NCBI RefSeq assembly: GCF_046546475.1
Contig: NZ_JBKGXS010000007.1
Coordinates: 244,506-308,505 of the forward strand
Reading direction: 5' to 3'
Length of the DNA: 64,000 nucleotides
Source: Pseudonocardia phyllosphaerae
Lineage (GTDB): Bacteria; Actinomycetota; Actinomycetes; Mycobacteriales; Pseudonocardiaceae
The notes under the pieces were generated by a model. That model had not been told where the DNA came from and ran no database searches. It saw only the letters and a list, made by a program, of their open reading frames with translations. The position numbers and the translations under genes are program-made. Below, in pieces: positions 25,670 through 33,214 of this stretch (within the stretch, counting starts at the first letter, position 1; every line of letters starts with the position of its first letter).

Positions 25670-25717
25670 GAACTCGGCCGGTGTCGAACTCGGCCGGCGC
25701 CGAACTCAGCCGGTGTC
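25670..25717. repeat. three-copy 16-bp tandem repeat over the GGT stop codon
   Basis: GAACTCGGCCGGTGTC (25670-25685), GAACTCGGCCGGCGCC (25686-25701) and GAACTCAGCCGGTGTC (25702-25717) are contiguous. The third copy contains the TGA of the gamma-glutamyltransferase gene, so the array starts inside the coding 3' end and extends downstream. Confidence 0.85.
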
Positions 25718-27715
25718 GCCCAGTACGACGCCCTCGCGGCGCGGGTCGGCGCCGCCCGCCCAGCCACCGGGGGTGCGGCCCAGCATGCTCAGCCCCGACG
25801 ACTGCGGGGCCACCGACACCTGCTGTCCGAGACCGCGCAGGCCGGTGACCAGCGGGTCGCCGTCGTGCACGTCGGGGTGCTCGCCGCCCACCCCGGTCTC
25901 CGGCTTGTTCTGCGCGCCGAGGTCGATCGCCGACACGGCCTGCTGCGGCGTCGCACCCCAGTCCAGGGCCTGGACCAGTGTCTTCACCACGAACTGCGGG
26001 ATCTGCCCGCCGCCGGGGGAGCCGGTCACGTACTGCAGGTCGCCGCGCCGCCCGTCCGGGCCGAGGCCGAACACCAGCGTCGGCGCCATCGAGCTGCGGG
26101 GCCGCTTGCCCGGCTGGACCCGGTTCGCCACCGGCGTGCCGTCGGCGTCGCGCGGGACGGGGGAGAAGTCGGTGAGCTGGTTGTTGAGCAGGAACCCGCC
26201 GACCATGTGGAACGAGCCGAACCCGGACTCCACCGACGTCGTGAACGACACGGCGTCGCCGTAGCGGTCGACGATCGAGATCTGGCTGGTGCCGTTCTCC
26301 GGGCCGTCGGGGGCGTCGCCGCGCGGGACGGGGCCGAGGTTCCCCGCCGGCGCGGTGCCGAGGCTGCCCTGCGGGCGCACGAGTGCCGCGCGTCCGCGCA
26401 GGTAGTCGCGGTCGAGCAGGGTGTCCGCGCCCTGCCCGGGCAGTGGCACGAACGCGGGGTCGGCGACGTAGCGGTCGCGGTCGGCGTAGGCGAGGCGCTC
26501 GGCCTCGGCGATCAGGTGGGCGGCGCGCGGCGTCGGCGTCGCGCCGTCCGGGCCGGCCGGGGCGGGCTTCTCCTGCTCGATACGCAGCGTCTCCAGGATC
26601 CGCAGCGCGGCGGCCACGGTGGTACCGCCGGAGCTCGACGGCGGCGCCCCGCACACCTGGTGCGGCCCGTGCGGCACACACACCGCGTCCCGTTCGACGG
26701 GGCGATAGCGGGCGAGGTCGTCGGCGGTGAGCAGGCTCGGGGTCCGGCCGCCGGTGGTGTCGCGGGCGGCGGCGACGATCGCGTCGGCGATCGGGCCGGT
26801 GTGCAGCGCATCGGCGCCACGGCGGCCGACGGCGTCGAGGGTGTCGGCCAGCGCCGGGTTGCGCAGCGGCGTCCCGGCGGGTTTCGGCGCGCCGTCAGGC
26901 CCGAGGAAGTACGCCTTCGACGGCGGGTCCGCGGCCAGCCCGTCGCGGGAGGAGGCGATCGAGTCGGCCATCCGCGGGCTGATCGGGAACCCGTTGCGCG
27001 CCAGCGTCGACGCCGGACGCATCAGCTCCGCCCACGGGGTGCGCCCGTGCTCGTCGTGGACCTTCTCCAGCATCCGCATCGCGCCGGGGACGCCGATCGA
27101 ACGGCCGCTGGCCCGGGCGTCCGGACGCGGCGGTGCGGGATCGGTGGGCGAGGTGCGGGTGAGGTAGTCGCCGTCGGCCGCGGCCGGGGCGGTCTCGCGG
27201 CCGTCGTAGGTCTGCAGGCGGCGGGCGCGGGCGTCCCAGTGCAGCAGGTACCCGCCACCACCCAGGCCCGACGACTGCGGCTCGACGAGCCCCAGCACGG
27301 TCTGCGCGACGACGGCGGCGTCGGCCGCGGTGCCGCCCTTCGCCAGCACCTCGCAGGCGGCGCGGGTGGACAGCGGGTTCGCGGTGGAGACGGCGAAGCT
27401 GCGGGTGCGGACGTCGGTCATCCCGGACCGGTAGCCGGTGGCGATCTCCGGCGCCCCGGGCACGCCCGGCTGCTGGGCCGCCCCTGCCGAGCCGGGTGCG
27501 GCGTTCGCGCCGGTCGGGGAGGTGCACGGCGGTGAGCCGGGCGGCGGCGGGCCGCCGGGCTCCGGCGCCTCCTGTCCCGGAGCCGGTGCGGGCGGGGCCG
27601 CGGCGGCGGCACCGGGTGGCGCCGGGAGCCCGGGCCCGGACGCGGGCACGTCGGCACAACCGGTCAGGCCCAGGCCGGCCACGAGCAGGCAGGCCGCGAT
27701 CCGCGTTCGTCGCAC
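25706..27715 (-). CDS. ggt: gamma-glutamyltransferase, lipoprotein type
   Basis: A 669-residue GGT precursor. The N-terminus VRRTRIAACLLVAGLGLTGC ends in a lipobox, so the enzyme is exported and lipid-anchored; a Pro/Gly/Ala-rich linker of about 70 residues follows. The large-subunit region has AACEVLAKGGTAADAAV and the small subunit begins at the autocleavage site NGTSQISIVD (catalytic Thr), followed by FTTSVESGFGS, GGFLLNNQL and GSPGGGQIPQ. The usual residue after the Thr (Thr/Ser) is Ser here. It transfers or hydrolyses gamma-glutamyl groups of glutathione or, in actinobacteria, other gamma-glutamyl compounds. GTG at 27715 is chosen to give a classical lipoprotein signal; ATG at 27781/27787 are alternatives. 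Confidence 0.92.
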   Translation of the reverse strand: MRRTRIAACLLVAGLGLTGCADVPASGPGLPAPPGAAAAAPPAPAPGQEAPEPGGPPPPGSPPCTSPTGANAAPGSAGAAQQPGVPGAPEIATGYRSGMTDVRTRSFAVSTANPLSTRAACEVLAKGGTAADAAVVAQTVLGLVEPQSSGLGGGGYLLHWDARARRLQTYDGRETAPAAADGDYLTRTSPTDPAPPRPDARASGRSIGVPGAMRMLEKVHDEHGRTPWAELMRPASTLARNGFPISPRMADSIASSRDGLAADPPSKAYFLGPDGAPKPAGTPLRNPALADTLDAVGRRGADALHTGPIADAIVAAARDTTGGRTPSLLTADDLARYRPVERDAVCVPHGPHQVCGAPPSSSGGTTVAAALRILETLRIEQEKPAPAGPDGATPTPRAAHLIAEAERLAYADRDRYVADPAFVPLPGQGADTLLDRDYLRGRAALVRPQGSLGTAPAGNLGPVPRGDAPDGPENGTSQISIVDRYGDAVSFTTSVESGFGSFHMVGGFLLNNQLTDFSPVPRDADGTPVANRVQPGKRPRSSMAPTLVFGLGPDGRRGDLQYVTGSPGGGQIPQFVVKTLVQALDWGATPQQAVSAIDLGAQNKPETGVGGEHPDVHDGDPLVTGLRGLGQQVSVAPQSSGLSMLGRTPGGWAGGADPRREGVVLGDTG

Positions 27716-27838
27716 CCGGGGAAGGTATCCCGCCGCGGCGATGCCGCGCGCCGGATGGCGCCCGGCGCCCGCCCGGAGCATGATCACGGGACATCCCCTC
27801 GCGTTCGCCCGGCGTTCGCCTCACGGACAGGTGCACAC

Positions 27839-28066
27839 ATGAGCACGCAGCAGCACGACCCGCAGGTGATGCCGATGGCGGAGGTGGCCGACAGGTGGGT
27901 CGTGCGCTGCGACTGCGGCTGCTCGCTGTACGAGGAGTTCGCCGAGCGCCGTGAGGCCGAGGAGCGCGCCGGCGAGGCCGGTACCGCACATGTCGACCGG
28001 GCCGACATCGACTGCGCCGAGGTCGACCACACCGACACCGTCGACGGGCTGCCCGAGCCGATCTGA
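27839..28066 (+). CDS. small CxCxC protein, unknown
   Basis: A 75-residue acidic protein. VVRCDCGCSLYEEF (about residues 20-33) holds a compact CxCxC cluster and a lone Cys comes later (DIDCAEVD); these could bind metal. The C-terminal half is Asp/Glu-rich (DRADIDCAEVDHTDTVDG). ATG at 27839 is chosen as the start of regular sequence. The gene converges on the end of the gvp operon (20 bp gap) and is divergent from the GGT gene. No family recognised. Confidence 0.65.
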   Translation: MSTQQHDPQVMPMAEVADRWVVRCDCGCSLYEEFAERREAEERAGEAGTAHVDRADIDCAEVDHTDTVDGLPEPI

Positions 28067-28086
28067 CGGACCCCGACCCACCGCGC

Positions 28087-28386
28087 TCAGCGGTCGCGCG
28101 GCAGCAGCGGGCCGAGCGGCCCGAGCTCGATGTTCAGGTCGGAGGCGGTCAGCCCGAACCGCTCGGTCAGCTCGTCCATCGCCGACTCCAGGTGCATCAG
28201 TGCCGTGCCGAGGTCCTCGATCTGGTCGTCGGACAGGTCCCCGGCGTCGACCCGGCGCAGCACCTGCTTCTCCATCAGCTGGCGCAGCAGCTCGACGATC
28301 GTCAGCACCAGCTTCATCAGGTCCCGCTCGACGGAGTCGCGGTCGATCTCCACGCGTCCGCCCGGCACCTCCGCCGGGTCACCCAT
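28087..28386 (-). CDS. gvpK: gas vesicle protein GvpK
   Basis: A 99-residue GvpK: EIDRDSVERDLMKLVLTIVELLRQLMEKQVLRRVDAGDL split around the family core, then IEDLGTALMHLESAMDELTERFGL and the short C-terminal DLNIELGPLG. GvpK is an essential accessory or minor protein in gas-vesicle assembly. It is the last gene of the operon; its ATG overlaps the end of the preceding small structural gene by 8 bp. Confidence 0.93.
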   Translation of the reverse strand: MGDPAEVPGGRVEIDRDSVERDLMKLVLTIVELLRQLMEKQVLRRVDAGDLSDDQIEDLGTALMHLESAMDELTERFGLTASDLNIELGPLGPLLPRDR

Positions 28387-28603
28387 CGCCGGGTCCCCCG
28401 GACGGGAGTCGACCGGTCGGCGCCTCCTGCGTGGGCTCGATCGCGGGTGAGATCGAGGTGATCAGCGCGCGCAGCGACACCCGCACCAGGTCCACCCCGG
28501 CGAGGGAGATCGTGACGTCACCGGTCAGGACCACCCCGCCCGCCAGCAGCCGGTCCAGCAGGTCGACCAGCGCCACCTCGCGGTGTGCGGCCACCCCGCT
28601 CAC
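28379..28603 (-). CDS. gvpS: gas vesicle small structural protein, GvpS/GvpJ/GvpA family
   Basis: A 74-residue GvpA-superfamily protein: VALVDLLDRLLAGGVVLTGD and VTISLAGVDLVRVSLRALITSI give the helix-strand-strand-helix core seen in GvpA/J/M/S; the C-terminal 20 residues are disordered. In Streptomyces gvp clusters the equivalent position is named gvpS. The GTG start shares a 4-bp GTGA overlap with the upstream GvpL stop, indicating translational coupling. Confidence 0.85.
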   Translation of the reverse strand: MSGVAAHREVALVDLLDRLLAGGVVLTGDVTISLAGVDLVRVSLRALITSISPAIEPTQEAPTGRLPSGGPGDG

Positions 28604-29394
28604 GGCCCGGCCATCCCGTCGACCGGGTCGGGCGCCTCGGTGAACGAATACGGCACCCACGGCCCGGTGATCTCCACGAGCAGCGTGTCCGGGGCCGCCT
28701 GCTCGACGGCGTCGCACCAGGTGCCGGCGTCGTCTTCGGGCACGAGGTAGGCGGCGTTGAGGACCATCGGCTCCTCGCGCCCGGTGAGCGACGCGTCGTG
28801 CAGCGGGTGCCGCCGTGCCCCGGCCGAGACGGCGGCGACGGCGTCGAACAGGGCGGTGGCGGAACGCTCGGCGTCGTCGTCGCGGTTGCGGGTCGCGTCG
28901 ACCTCGGCCCGGCGGCGGCGCAGGTACTCCGCCCCCGACGACGGCCGGTCCCGCGCCGCCCGCGCGCCCGGTGGCGGCCCGGCCGGCCGGAACGCCTTGA
29001 CCCCCCACTCTGCACGGCCCCGCACCCGGTCCAGCACCGCGGTCAGCCGGTCGCGGCGCTCGGCGAGGGCCGCGCGCACCCGGTCACCGTCGAGGAACAC
29101 CGTGGCCAGCGACAGCGGCGCGACCGCGGTCCGCCGCCCCAGCTCGTCGACGACGGCGTGGTGGGCCCGCGCAGTCGTCGCCAGCCACGGCAGGTCCTGC
29201 ATGCGCTGCTCGAGGCGGTCCTCGGAGAACTCCTCGGCCGGGACCTCCCCGACGACGGCGAGTAGCCCCTCCACCCCGATCGTGGTCACCGGGCCGCCTG
29301 CGACACCGGTGACCCCGGCGAGGACGGCGTCGACGGCCTCGGTGCTCTCGGGGGTGCCGGGGCAGACGGCGTAGACGTAGAGACGGGTGGTCAT
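28600..29394 (-). CDS. gvpL: gas vesicle protein GvpL/GvpF family (second copy)
   Basis: A 264-residue GvpL/F protein: MTTRLYVYAVCPG, VEGLLAVVGEVPAEEF, LPWLATTARAHHAVVDEL, VAPLSLATVFLDGDRVRAAL, EWGVKAF, then the C-terminal LLVEITGPWVPYSF typical of the second ferredoxin-like domain. These proteins chaperone GvpA and are minor shell components. Upstream ATGA overlap with gvpJ and downstream GTGA overlap with gvpS. Confidence 0.93.
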   Translation of the reverse strand: MTTRLYVYAVCPGTPESTEAVDAVLAGVTGVAGGPVTTIGVEGLLAVVGEVPAEEFSEDRLEQRMQDLPWLATTARAHHAVVDELGRRTAVAPLSLATVFLDGDRVRAALAERRDRLTAVLDRVRGRAEWGVKAFRPAGPPPGARAARDRPSSGAEYLRRRRAEVDATRNRDDDAERSATALFDAVAAVSAGARRHPLHDASLTGREEPMVLNAAYLVPEDDAGTWCDAVEQAAPDTLLVEITGPWVPYSFTEAPDPVDGMAGP

Positions 29395-29873
29395 CGGCGG
29401 CCCGCCTTCCTGCGCTGCGGTGGCCGGGACCGGCGGACCGGCTCCGGCTCGGGTTCGTCGTCGGGTTCGTCGTTGATGTCGTCCCCGGGGCCGGGCTCCG
29501 GGTCGTCGAGGTCCTCGTCGTACTCCTCGTCCTCGTCGTACCCGTCGTCGGCCGGCAGCGCCGCGCGCTCCAGGGCCTCGACGCGCTCCCGGAGCCGGGC
29601 GTTCTCGTCCTCCAGGTCCGACCGCCCGGCCGACAGGGTGGGATCGCGCTCCCACCAGTCGATGCCCATCTCCTTCGCTCGGTCCACCGACGCGACGACG
29701 AGCCGCACCTTGATCGTCAGCAGCTCGATGTCGAGCAGGTTCACCTGGATGTCGCCCGCGATCACGATCCCCTTGTCGAGGACTCGTTCGAGGATGTCGG
29801 CGAGGTTCGCGCCGTCCCCGCGGGACTCCTGCCTGCGTGGCTGTCCGGACGTCCACCGCACCGGGTCGCTCAT
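29391..29873 (-). CDS. gvpJ: gas vesicle structural protein GvpJ (GvpA family) with acidic tail
   Basis: A 160-residue protein with a GvpA-like core at about residues 23-74 (NLADILERVLDKGIVIAGDI, LLDIELLTIKVRLVVASVD). A coiled segment (LEDENARLRERVEALERAAL) and a strongly acidic stretch (DEDEEYDEDLDDPEPGPG) follow, closing with a basic end (PPQRRKAGRR). GvpJ forms the narrow tips of vesicles in known systems. The acidic extension is much longer than a bare GvpA-type core. ATGA overlap with gvpL. Confidence 0.9.
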   Translation of the reverse strand: MSDPVRWTSGQPRRQESRGDGANLADILERVLDKGIVIAGDIQVNLLDIELLTIKVRLVVASVDRAKEMGIDWWERDPTLSAGRSDLEDENARLRERVEALERAALPADDGYDEDEEYDEDLDDPEPGPGDDINDEPDDEPEPEPVRRSRPPQRRKAGRR

Positions 29874-29892
29874 GTGTGCCCCCTGTGCATCG

Positions 29893-30582
29893 TCAGTCCT
29901 CGCCGCCGCCGCGGGTGTAGCGGCGGGTCCGCCGGTACGACATCAGCTCGGCGTCGTCGTCGAGCTCTGCCTCGTAGACGGCGAGGACGTCCGCGGAGTC
30001 CGGGATCCGGTGCGCCTCGACGACCTCGACCTCCACCAGCCAGTTCTCGCCGTTGCGCGACACCGACGTCACGCCCTCCGGGCGGCGTCCGGTCATCTCC
30101 ACGACCTGCTCGACGGCCGCCTGCGCGACCGCGCGGGCACCCCGCCGGCGGCGAGGCGGTTCCGGCTCCGGGTCGGGTTCCGGTTCGACGTCGGCCCCGT
30201 CCTCGATCTCGTCGCCGTCCTCGATCTCGGCGCCGTCCACGACCTCGTCGGTCTCCACGACCTCGTCGGCCGGCTGCTCGTCCTCCCCGCGCCGGCGCCG
30301 CGGACGCTTCTCGTCGTCGGTACGCCTGCGCCGCGGACGTTCCTCGTCGGCGCTCGTCCGGCGCGCACGCTCGTCACCCGCTGCCCGCCGCGTGCGGCGC
30401 CGTTCGGACTCGGCGGACGACGCGCCCGCCTCGTCGCCTGCCGGACGACGTCGCGGCCGGTCGTCGCCGGACCGCCGCCTGCGCCGGGGTGGGTCCCCGC
30501 CGTCCGGTGACCGCCGCCGTGAGCCGGACGACCCCGACCCTGGCCCCGGCCGCCTGCGTGGCCTCTCCTGCTCCTCAGCCAT
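29893..30582 (-). CDS. gvpO: gas vesicle protein GvpO with long Arg-rich N-terminal extension
   Basis: A 229-residue protein. The C-terminal 85 residues are GvpO (ARAVAQAAVEQVVEMTGRRP, GVTSVSRNGENWLVEVEVVE, RIPDSADVLAVYEAELDD, LMSYRRTRRYTRG). The first 110 residues are a low-complexity Arg/Asp/Glu segment with clusters such as DPPRRRRRSGDDRPRRR, followed by an acidic patch. GvpO is required for vesicle formation in haloarchaea and Streptomyces. Its start overlaps the end of gvpG by 8 bp. Confidence 0.9.
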   Translation of the reverse strand: MAEEQERPRRRPGPGSGSSGSRRRSPDGGDPPRRRRRSGDDRPRRRPAGDEAGASSAESERRRTRRAAGDERARRTSADEERPRRRRTDDEKRPRRRRGEDEQPADEVVETDEVVDGAEIEDGDEIEDGADVEPEPDPEPEPPRRRRGARAVAQAAVEQVVEMTGRRPEGVTSVSRNGENWLVEVEVVEAHRIPDSADVLAVYEAELDDDAELMSYRRTRRYTRGGGED

Positions 30583-30820
30583 GCCCTACCCCCGGCGTAC
30601 GACCGGTCAGCCGGGCGAGCGCGTCCTCCTGGATCGCGTCCCGCTCGTCCTCACCGATCTCGCCGCGTTCGTACGCCCGCTCCGCCTCGTCGATCTTGCG
30701 GCGCAGCACTCCCGGGTCGTTCATCTCCCGGTCGACCTGCGTCTCGATCTGCTCGGCCACCCAGTACACCCCGCGCAGCGGAGCCAGCGGCAGGCCCGCG
30801 ACCGCGCGGATGATGCCCAC
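30575..30820 (-). CDS. gvpG: gas vesicle protein GvpG
   Basis: An 81-residue GvpG: GIIRAVAGLPLAPLRGVYWV, AEQIETQVDREMNDPGVLR and KIDEAERAYERGEIGEDER are the family core. GvpG is a helical minor or chaperone protein. GTG at 30820 is chosen because AGGG lies nine bases upstream and it lies one base after the gvpF stop. Short for the ORF-length cutoffs unless the true start is used. Confidence 0.9.
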   Translation of the reverse strand: MGIIRAVAGLPLAPLRGVYWVAEQIETQVDREMNDPGVLRRKIDEAERAYERGEIGEDERDAIQEDALARLTGRTPGVGHG

Positions 30821-30821
30821 G

Positions 30822-31607
30822 TCAGCCCTGCCCGTCGTCGGGCTCGGGGAGGAAGTCGAACGGCGCGACCGGCCCGACCAGCCGCAGCGAGACGCGGTCG
30901 CCCCACTCCCCGCCGAGCGCGTCGACGGCGTCCTCGAACTCGGCGAGCGCATCGCGGGCGACGAGGAACGCCAGGTTCACCGCGCCGTCCTCGCCACCGG
31001 CCTCCTTCACCACGACCGCCCGGGCCAGCGGGGACAGCCGCTCGTCGGCGAACCCGGCGTCCGCGGTGCGCTGTTCCTCCAGCGCCGACGAGATCCGCTC
31101 CCCGATCCTGATGCGCTCGTAGTAGGTCGCGTCCGGGTCCTTCCCGCGGATCGACTCCGACAGCTCGGCCAGCTCCGGGTCGGCCCGGACGATGCCGCTG
31201 ATCAGCTCGTCCTGGTCGTAGCGACCGTCGACGACGAACTGCACCGCCCCGTCCAGCGCCCGCAGCGCGTCGACGAAGAAGTCGTGGTGGCCCTCCAGCA
31301 GCTCGTCGACGACGGCCTGGTCGTCCTCGACGACCCCGCCGAACCGCATCGGCAGCACCGTGGTCCGCTCGGCCACCGCGTTGACGACGCGCTCGTGGGC
31401 GAGCAGGTCGTCGCGCCGGCCCAGCGGCCGGTCGACCTCGATGTCGCTGACGACGGCGGCCAGGTCTCCGTGGTCGAGCAGTGCGATCGCGGTGCCGTCG
31501 CCCTGCGCGGTCCCGACCGGCGTCAGGTCCGCCGGGATGTCCGCCCCGGCGGCGACGACGCCGTAGACGTAGGTGCCGGTCCGGGTGTCCTGTTCGGTCG
31601 TGCTCAT
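30822..31607 (-). CDS. gvpF: gas vesicle protein GvpF/GvpL family (first copy)
   Basis: A 261-residue GvpF/L: GTYVYGVVAAGADIP, IALLDHGDLAAVVSDIEVDRPL, HERVVNAVAERTTVLPMRFGGVVEDD, ATYYERIRIGERIS, and the C-terminal DRVSLRLVGPVAPFDFLPE. GvpF is the GvpA-binding assembly factor. It shares an ATGA overlap with gvpA, the expected pairing of shell protein and chaperone. Confidence 0.94.
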   Translation of the reverse strand: MSTTEQDTRTGTYVYGVVAAGADIPADLTPVGTAQGDGTAIALLDHGDLAAVVSDIEVDRPLGRRDDLLAHERVVNAVAERTTVLPMRFGGVVEDDQAVVDELLEGHHDFFVDALRALDGAVQFVVDGRYDQDELISGIVRADPELAELSESIRGKDPDATYYERIRIGERISSALEEQRTADAGFADERLSPLARAVVVKEAGGEDGAVNLAFLVARDALAEFEDAVDALGGEWGDRVSLRLVGPVAPFDFLPEPDDGQG

Positions 31608-31987
31608 CGGCGACGCTCCTGCTTCTCCTGCTTGCCGGTGAACTCGTCGAACTTCTCCTTGCCTGCCTCCAGCACGCCACGGGTGGTGCCCTTGGCGCCG
31701 CCCTCGTAGGCGTTCTCGGTGAGCCCGCCGACGACCTGGCCCAGGTCCTTGCCGCCCTTCTGGTGCAGGTCCAGCCGGTTGGTCGCCTCGGCGAATCGCA
31801 GGTAGGTGTCGACGCTGGCGACGACGATCCGTGCGTCGATCGTCACCAGCTCGATCCCCACCAGGGAGACCTTGACGAAGATGTCGATGACCAGCCCCTT
31901 CTCCAGGATCAGGTCGATGACCTGGGCGAGATCGCCCTGCGGGGCCCGCTCGACGCGGCCACCACCACCTTGTCTGCTGACGGTCAC
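31604..31987 (-). CDS. gvpA: major gas vesicle shell protein GvpA
   Basis: A 127-residue protein with the GvpA core at about residues 19-70: DLAQVIDLILEKGLVIDIFV, KVSLVGIELVTIDARIVVAS, VDTYLRFAEATNRLDL. The core order and the I-D-x-x-V-K-V-S-L-V-G-I-E-L strand are those of the main ribbed-shell subunit. A 55-residue hydrophilic tail follows, longer than cyanobacterial GvpA but usual for actinomycete versions. The 48-bp gap upstream to the gvpZ-like gene is one of only two non-overlapping junctions in the upper half of the operon. Confidence 0.94.
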   Translation of the reverse strand: MTVSRQGGGGRVERAPQGDLAQVIDLILEKGLVIDIFVKVSLVGIELVTIDARIVVASVDTYLRFAEATNRLDLHQKGGKDLGQVVGGLTENAYEGGAKGTTRGVLEAGKEKFDEFTGKQEKQERRR

Positions 31988-32035
31988 CCGGCATCACTCC
32001 TTCGTGCTCGCATGGGTGGTCGGTGTCGGTGGTGC

Positions 32036-33214
32036 TCAGGCGTCCGCGGGCAGCCGGCGCCGCGGACGGGACGAGTTCCGGGCAGGCGGCTCGTCCTCAT
32101 CGGACTCGTCCTCGTCGGCCGGGCTGTCTTCATCGTCCTCGTACTCGTCGTCGAGGTCCTCCGGCTCGTCGTCCCCGTCGTCCGCGTAGTCCTCATCGGA
32201 CTCGTCGAACTCGTCGACGGACTCCCCGTCCAGGTCCTCGTCGAGACCCTCGTCCGCCTCGTCGTCGAGCTCGTCGTCCTCGTCGAGCTCGCCGTCGTCG
32301 TAGCCGTCCTCGTACTCGTCGTCGAGGTCGTCGTAGGCGTCGTCGTAGCCGTCCTCATCGGACTCCGCCTGCTCCTCCTCGACGGCCTCCTCGTGGGTCT
32401 TCACGACCTCGCTGTCGCGGATCTCGCCGCGCCAGCCCTCCAGGTCCTCCTGGTTGACCAGCGTCTGCACCATCACGTGCCGGCGGTAGTGCTTGAACTC
32501 CAGCCGGGCGCGACGACCGACGGCCCGCCAGATGTTGCCGGTCTTCTCGAACAGCCCGACCGGGTAGTACTCCAGGACCAGCAGCACCTTGGTCAGGTTC
32601 GGTGCGAGGTCGTGGAAGGAGACGATCCCGTTGACGTAGCCCTTCGCACCCTGCGACCGCCAGATGATGTGCGAGTCCGGGACCTGCTCGATGATCGTCG
32701 CCGTCCAGGTCCGCTTCGACCAGAAGACCTGCGCCTTCCACGTGGTCTTCTCGTCGGACTCCTGCTCCACGCTGTGGACCTTCTTCATGAAGCTCGGGAA
32801 GTCGGCGAACAGCGTCCACTGGTCGTAGGCGACCCGGATCGGGACGCCGACGTCGAGCTCCTCGACGATGTTCATGAACTTGAACTTGCCGCTCTCCCCA
32901 GAGCCGGAGCCCCCGGAGCCGAGCCCGACCGCGTCGGTGACCTTGTCCTTGATCGCGGACAGGCCGCCCTTGAGGGCGCCGCCGAGCGGGCTGCCGCCCT
33001 CCATGGCGGCCTTGCCGCCGCCGAGCGCGGACTTGAGTCCGACGCCGCCGTTGTCGGCGACCTCGGTCAGCCGGTCCGACAGCCCGTCGACCTTGTCGAC
33101 GGCCGCGTCGGTCAGCTTCCCGACCGCGGTGCTGAGCAGGGTCGACGCGGCTCCCTTGAGCCGGTCGGTCGGCAGGTCCTTCAGTGAGGTGGGGGCGTCC
33201 GAGTCGTCAGCCAT
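32036..33214 (-). CDS. gvpZ: gvp-cluster SRPBCC protein with acidic C-terminal tail (GvpZ-like)
   Basis: A 392-residue protein. After an Ala/Gly-rich helical N-terminus (to about residue 105) comes an SRPBCC/polyketide-cyclase-type domain (about 110-270: IVEELDVGVPIRVAYDQWTL, FADFPSFMKKVHSVEQ, GIVSFHDLAPNLTKVLLVLEY). The last 115 residues are almost pure Asp/Glu (for example DDLDDEYEDGYDDGELDEDD), ending in a short basic cap. The position in the operon matches gvpZ of the Streptomyces order O-A-F-G-Y-Z-J-L-S-K; the symbol rests on that arrangement. The 5' end overlaps the upstream gene by 8 bp. Confidence 0.8.
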   Translation of the reverse strand: MADDSDAPTSLKDLPTDRLKGAASTLLSTAVGKLTDAAVDKVDGLSDRLTEVADNGGVGLKSALGGGKAAMEGGSPLGGALKGGLSAIKDKVTDAVGLGSGGSGSGESGKFKFMNIVEELDVGVPIRVAYDQWTLFADFPSFMKKVHSVEQESDEKTTWKAQVFWSKRTWTATIIEQVPDSHIIWRSQGAKGYVNGIVSFHDLAPNLTKVLLVLEYYPVGLFEKTGNIWRAVGRRARLEFKHYRRHVMVQTLVNQEDLEGWRGEIRDSEVVKTHEEAVEEEQAESDEDGYDDAYDDLDDEYEDGYDDGELDEDDELDDEADEGLDEDLDGESVDEFDESDEDYADDGDDEPEDLDDEYEDDEDSPADEDESDEDEPPARNSSRPRRRLPADA

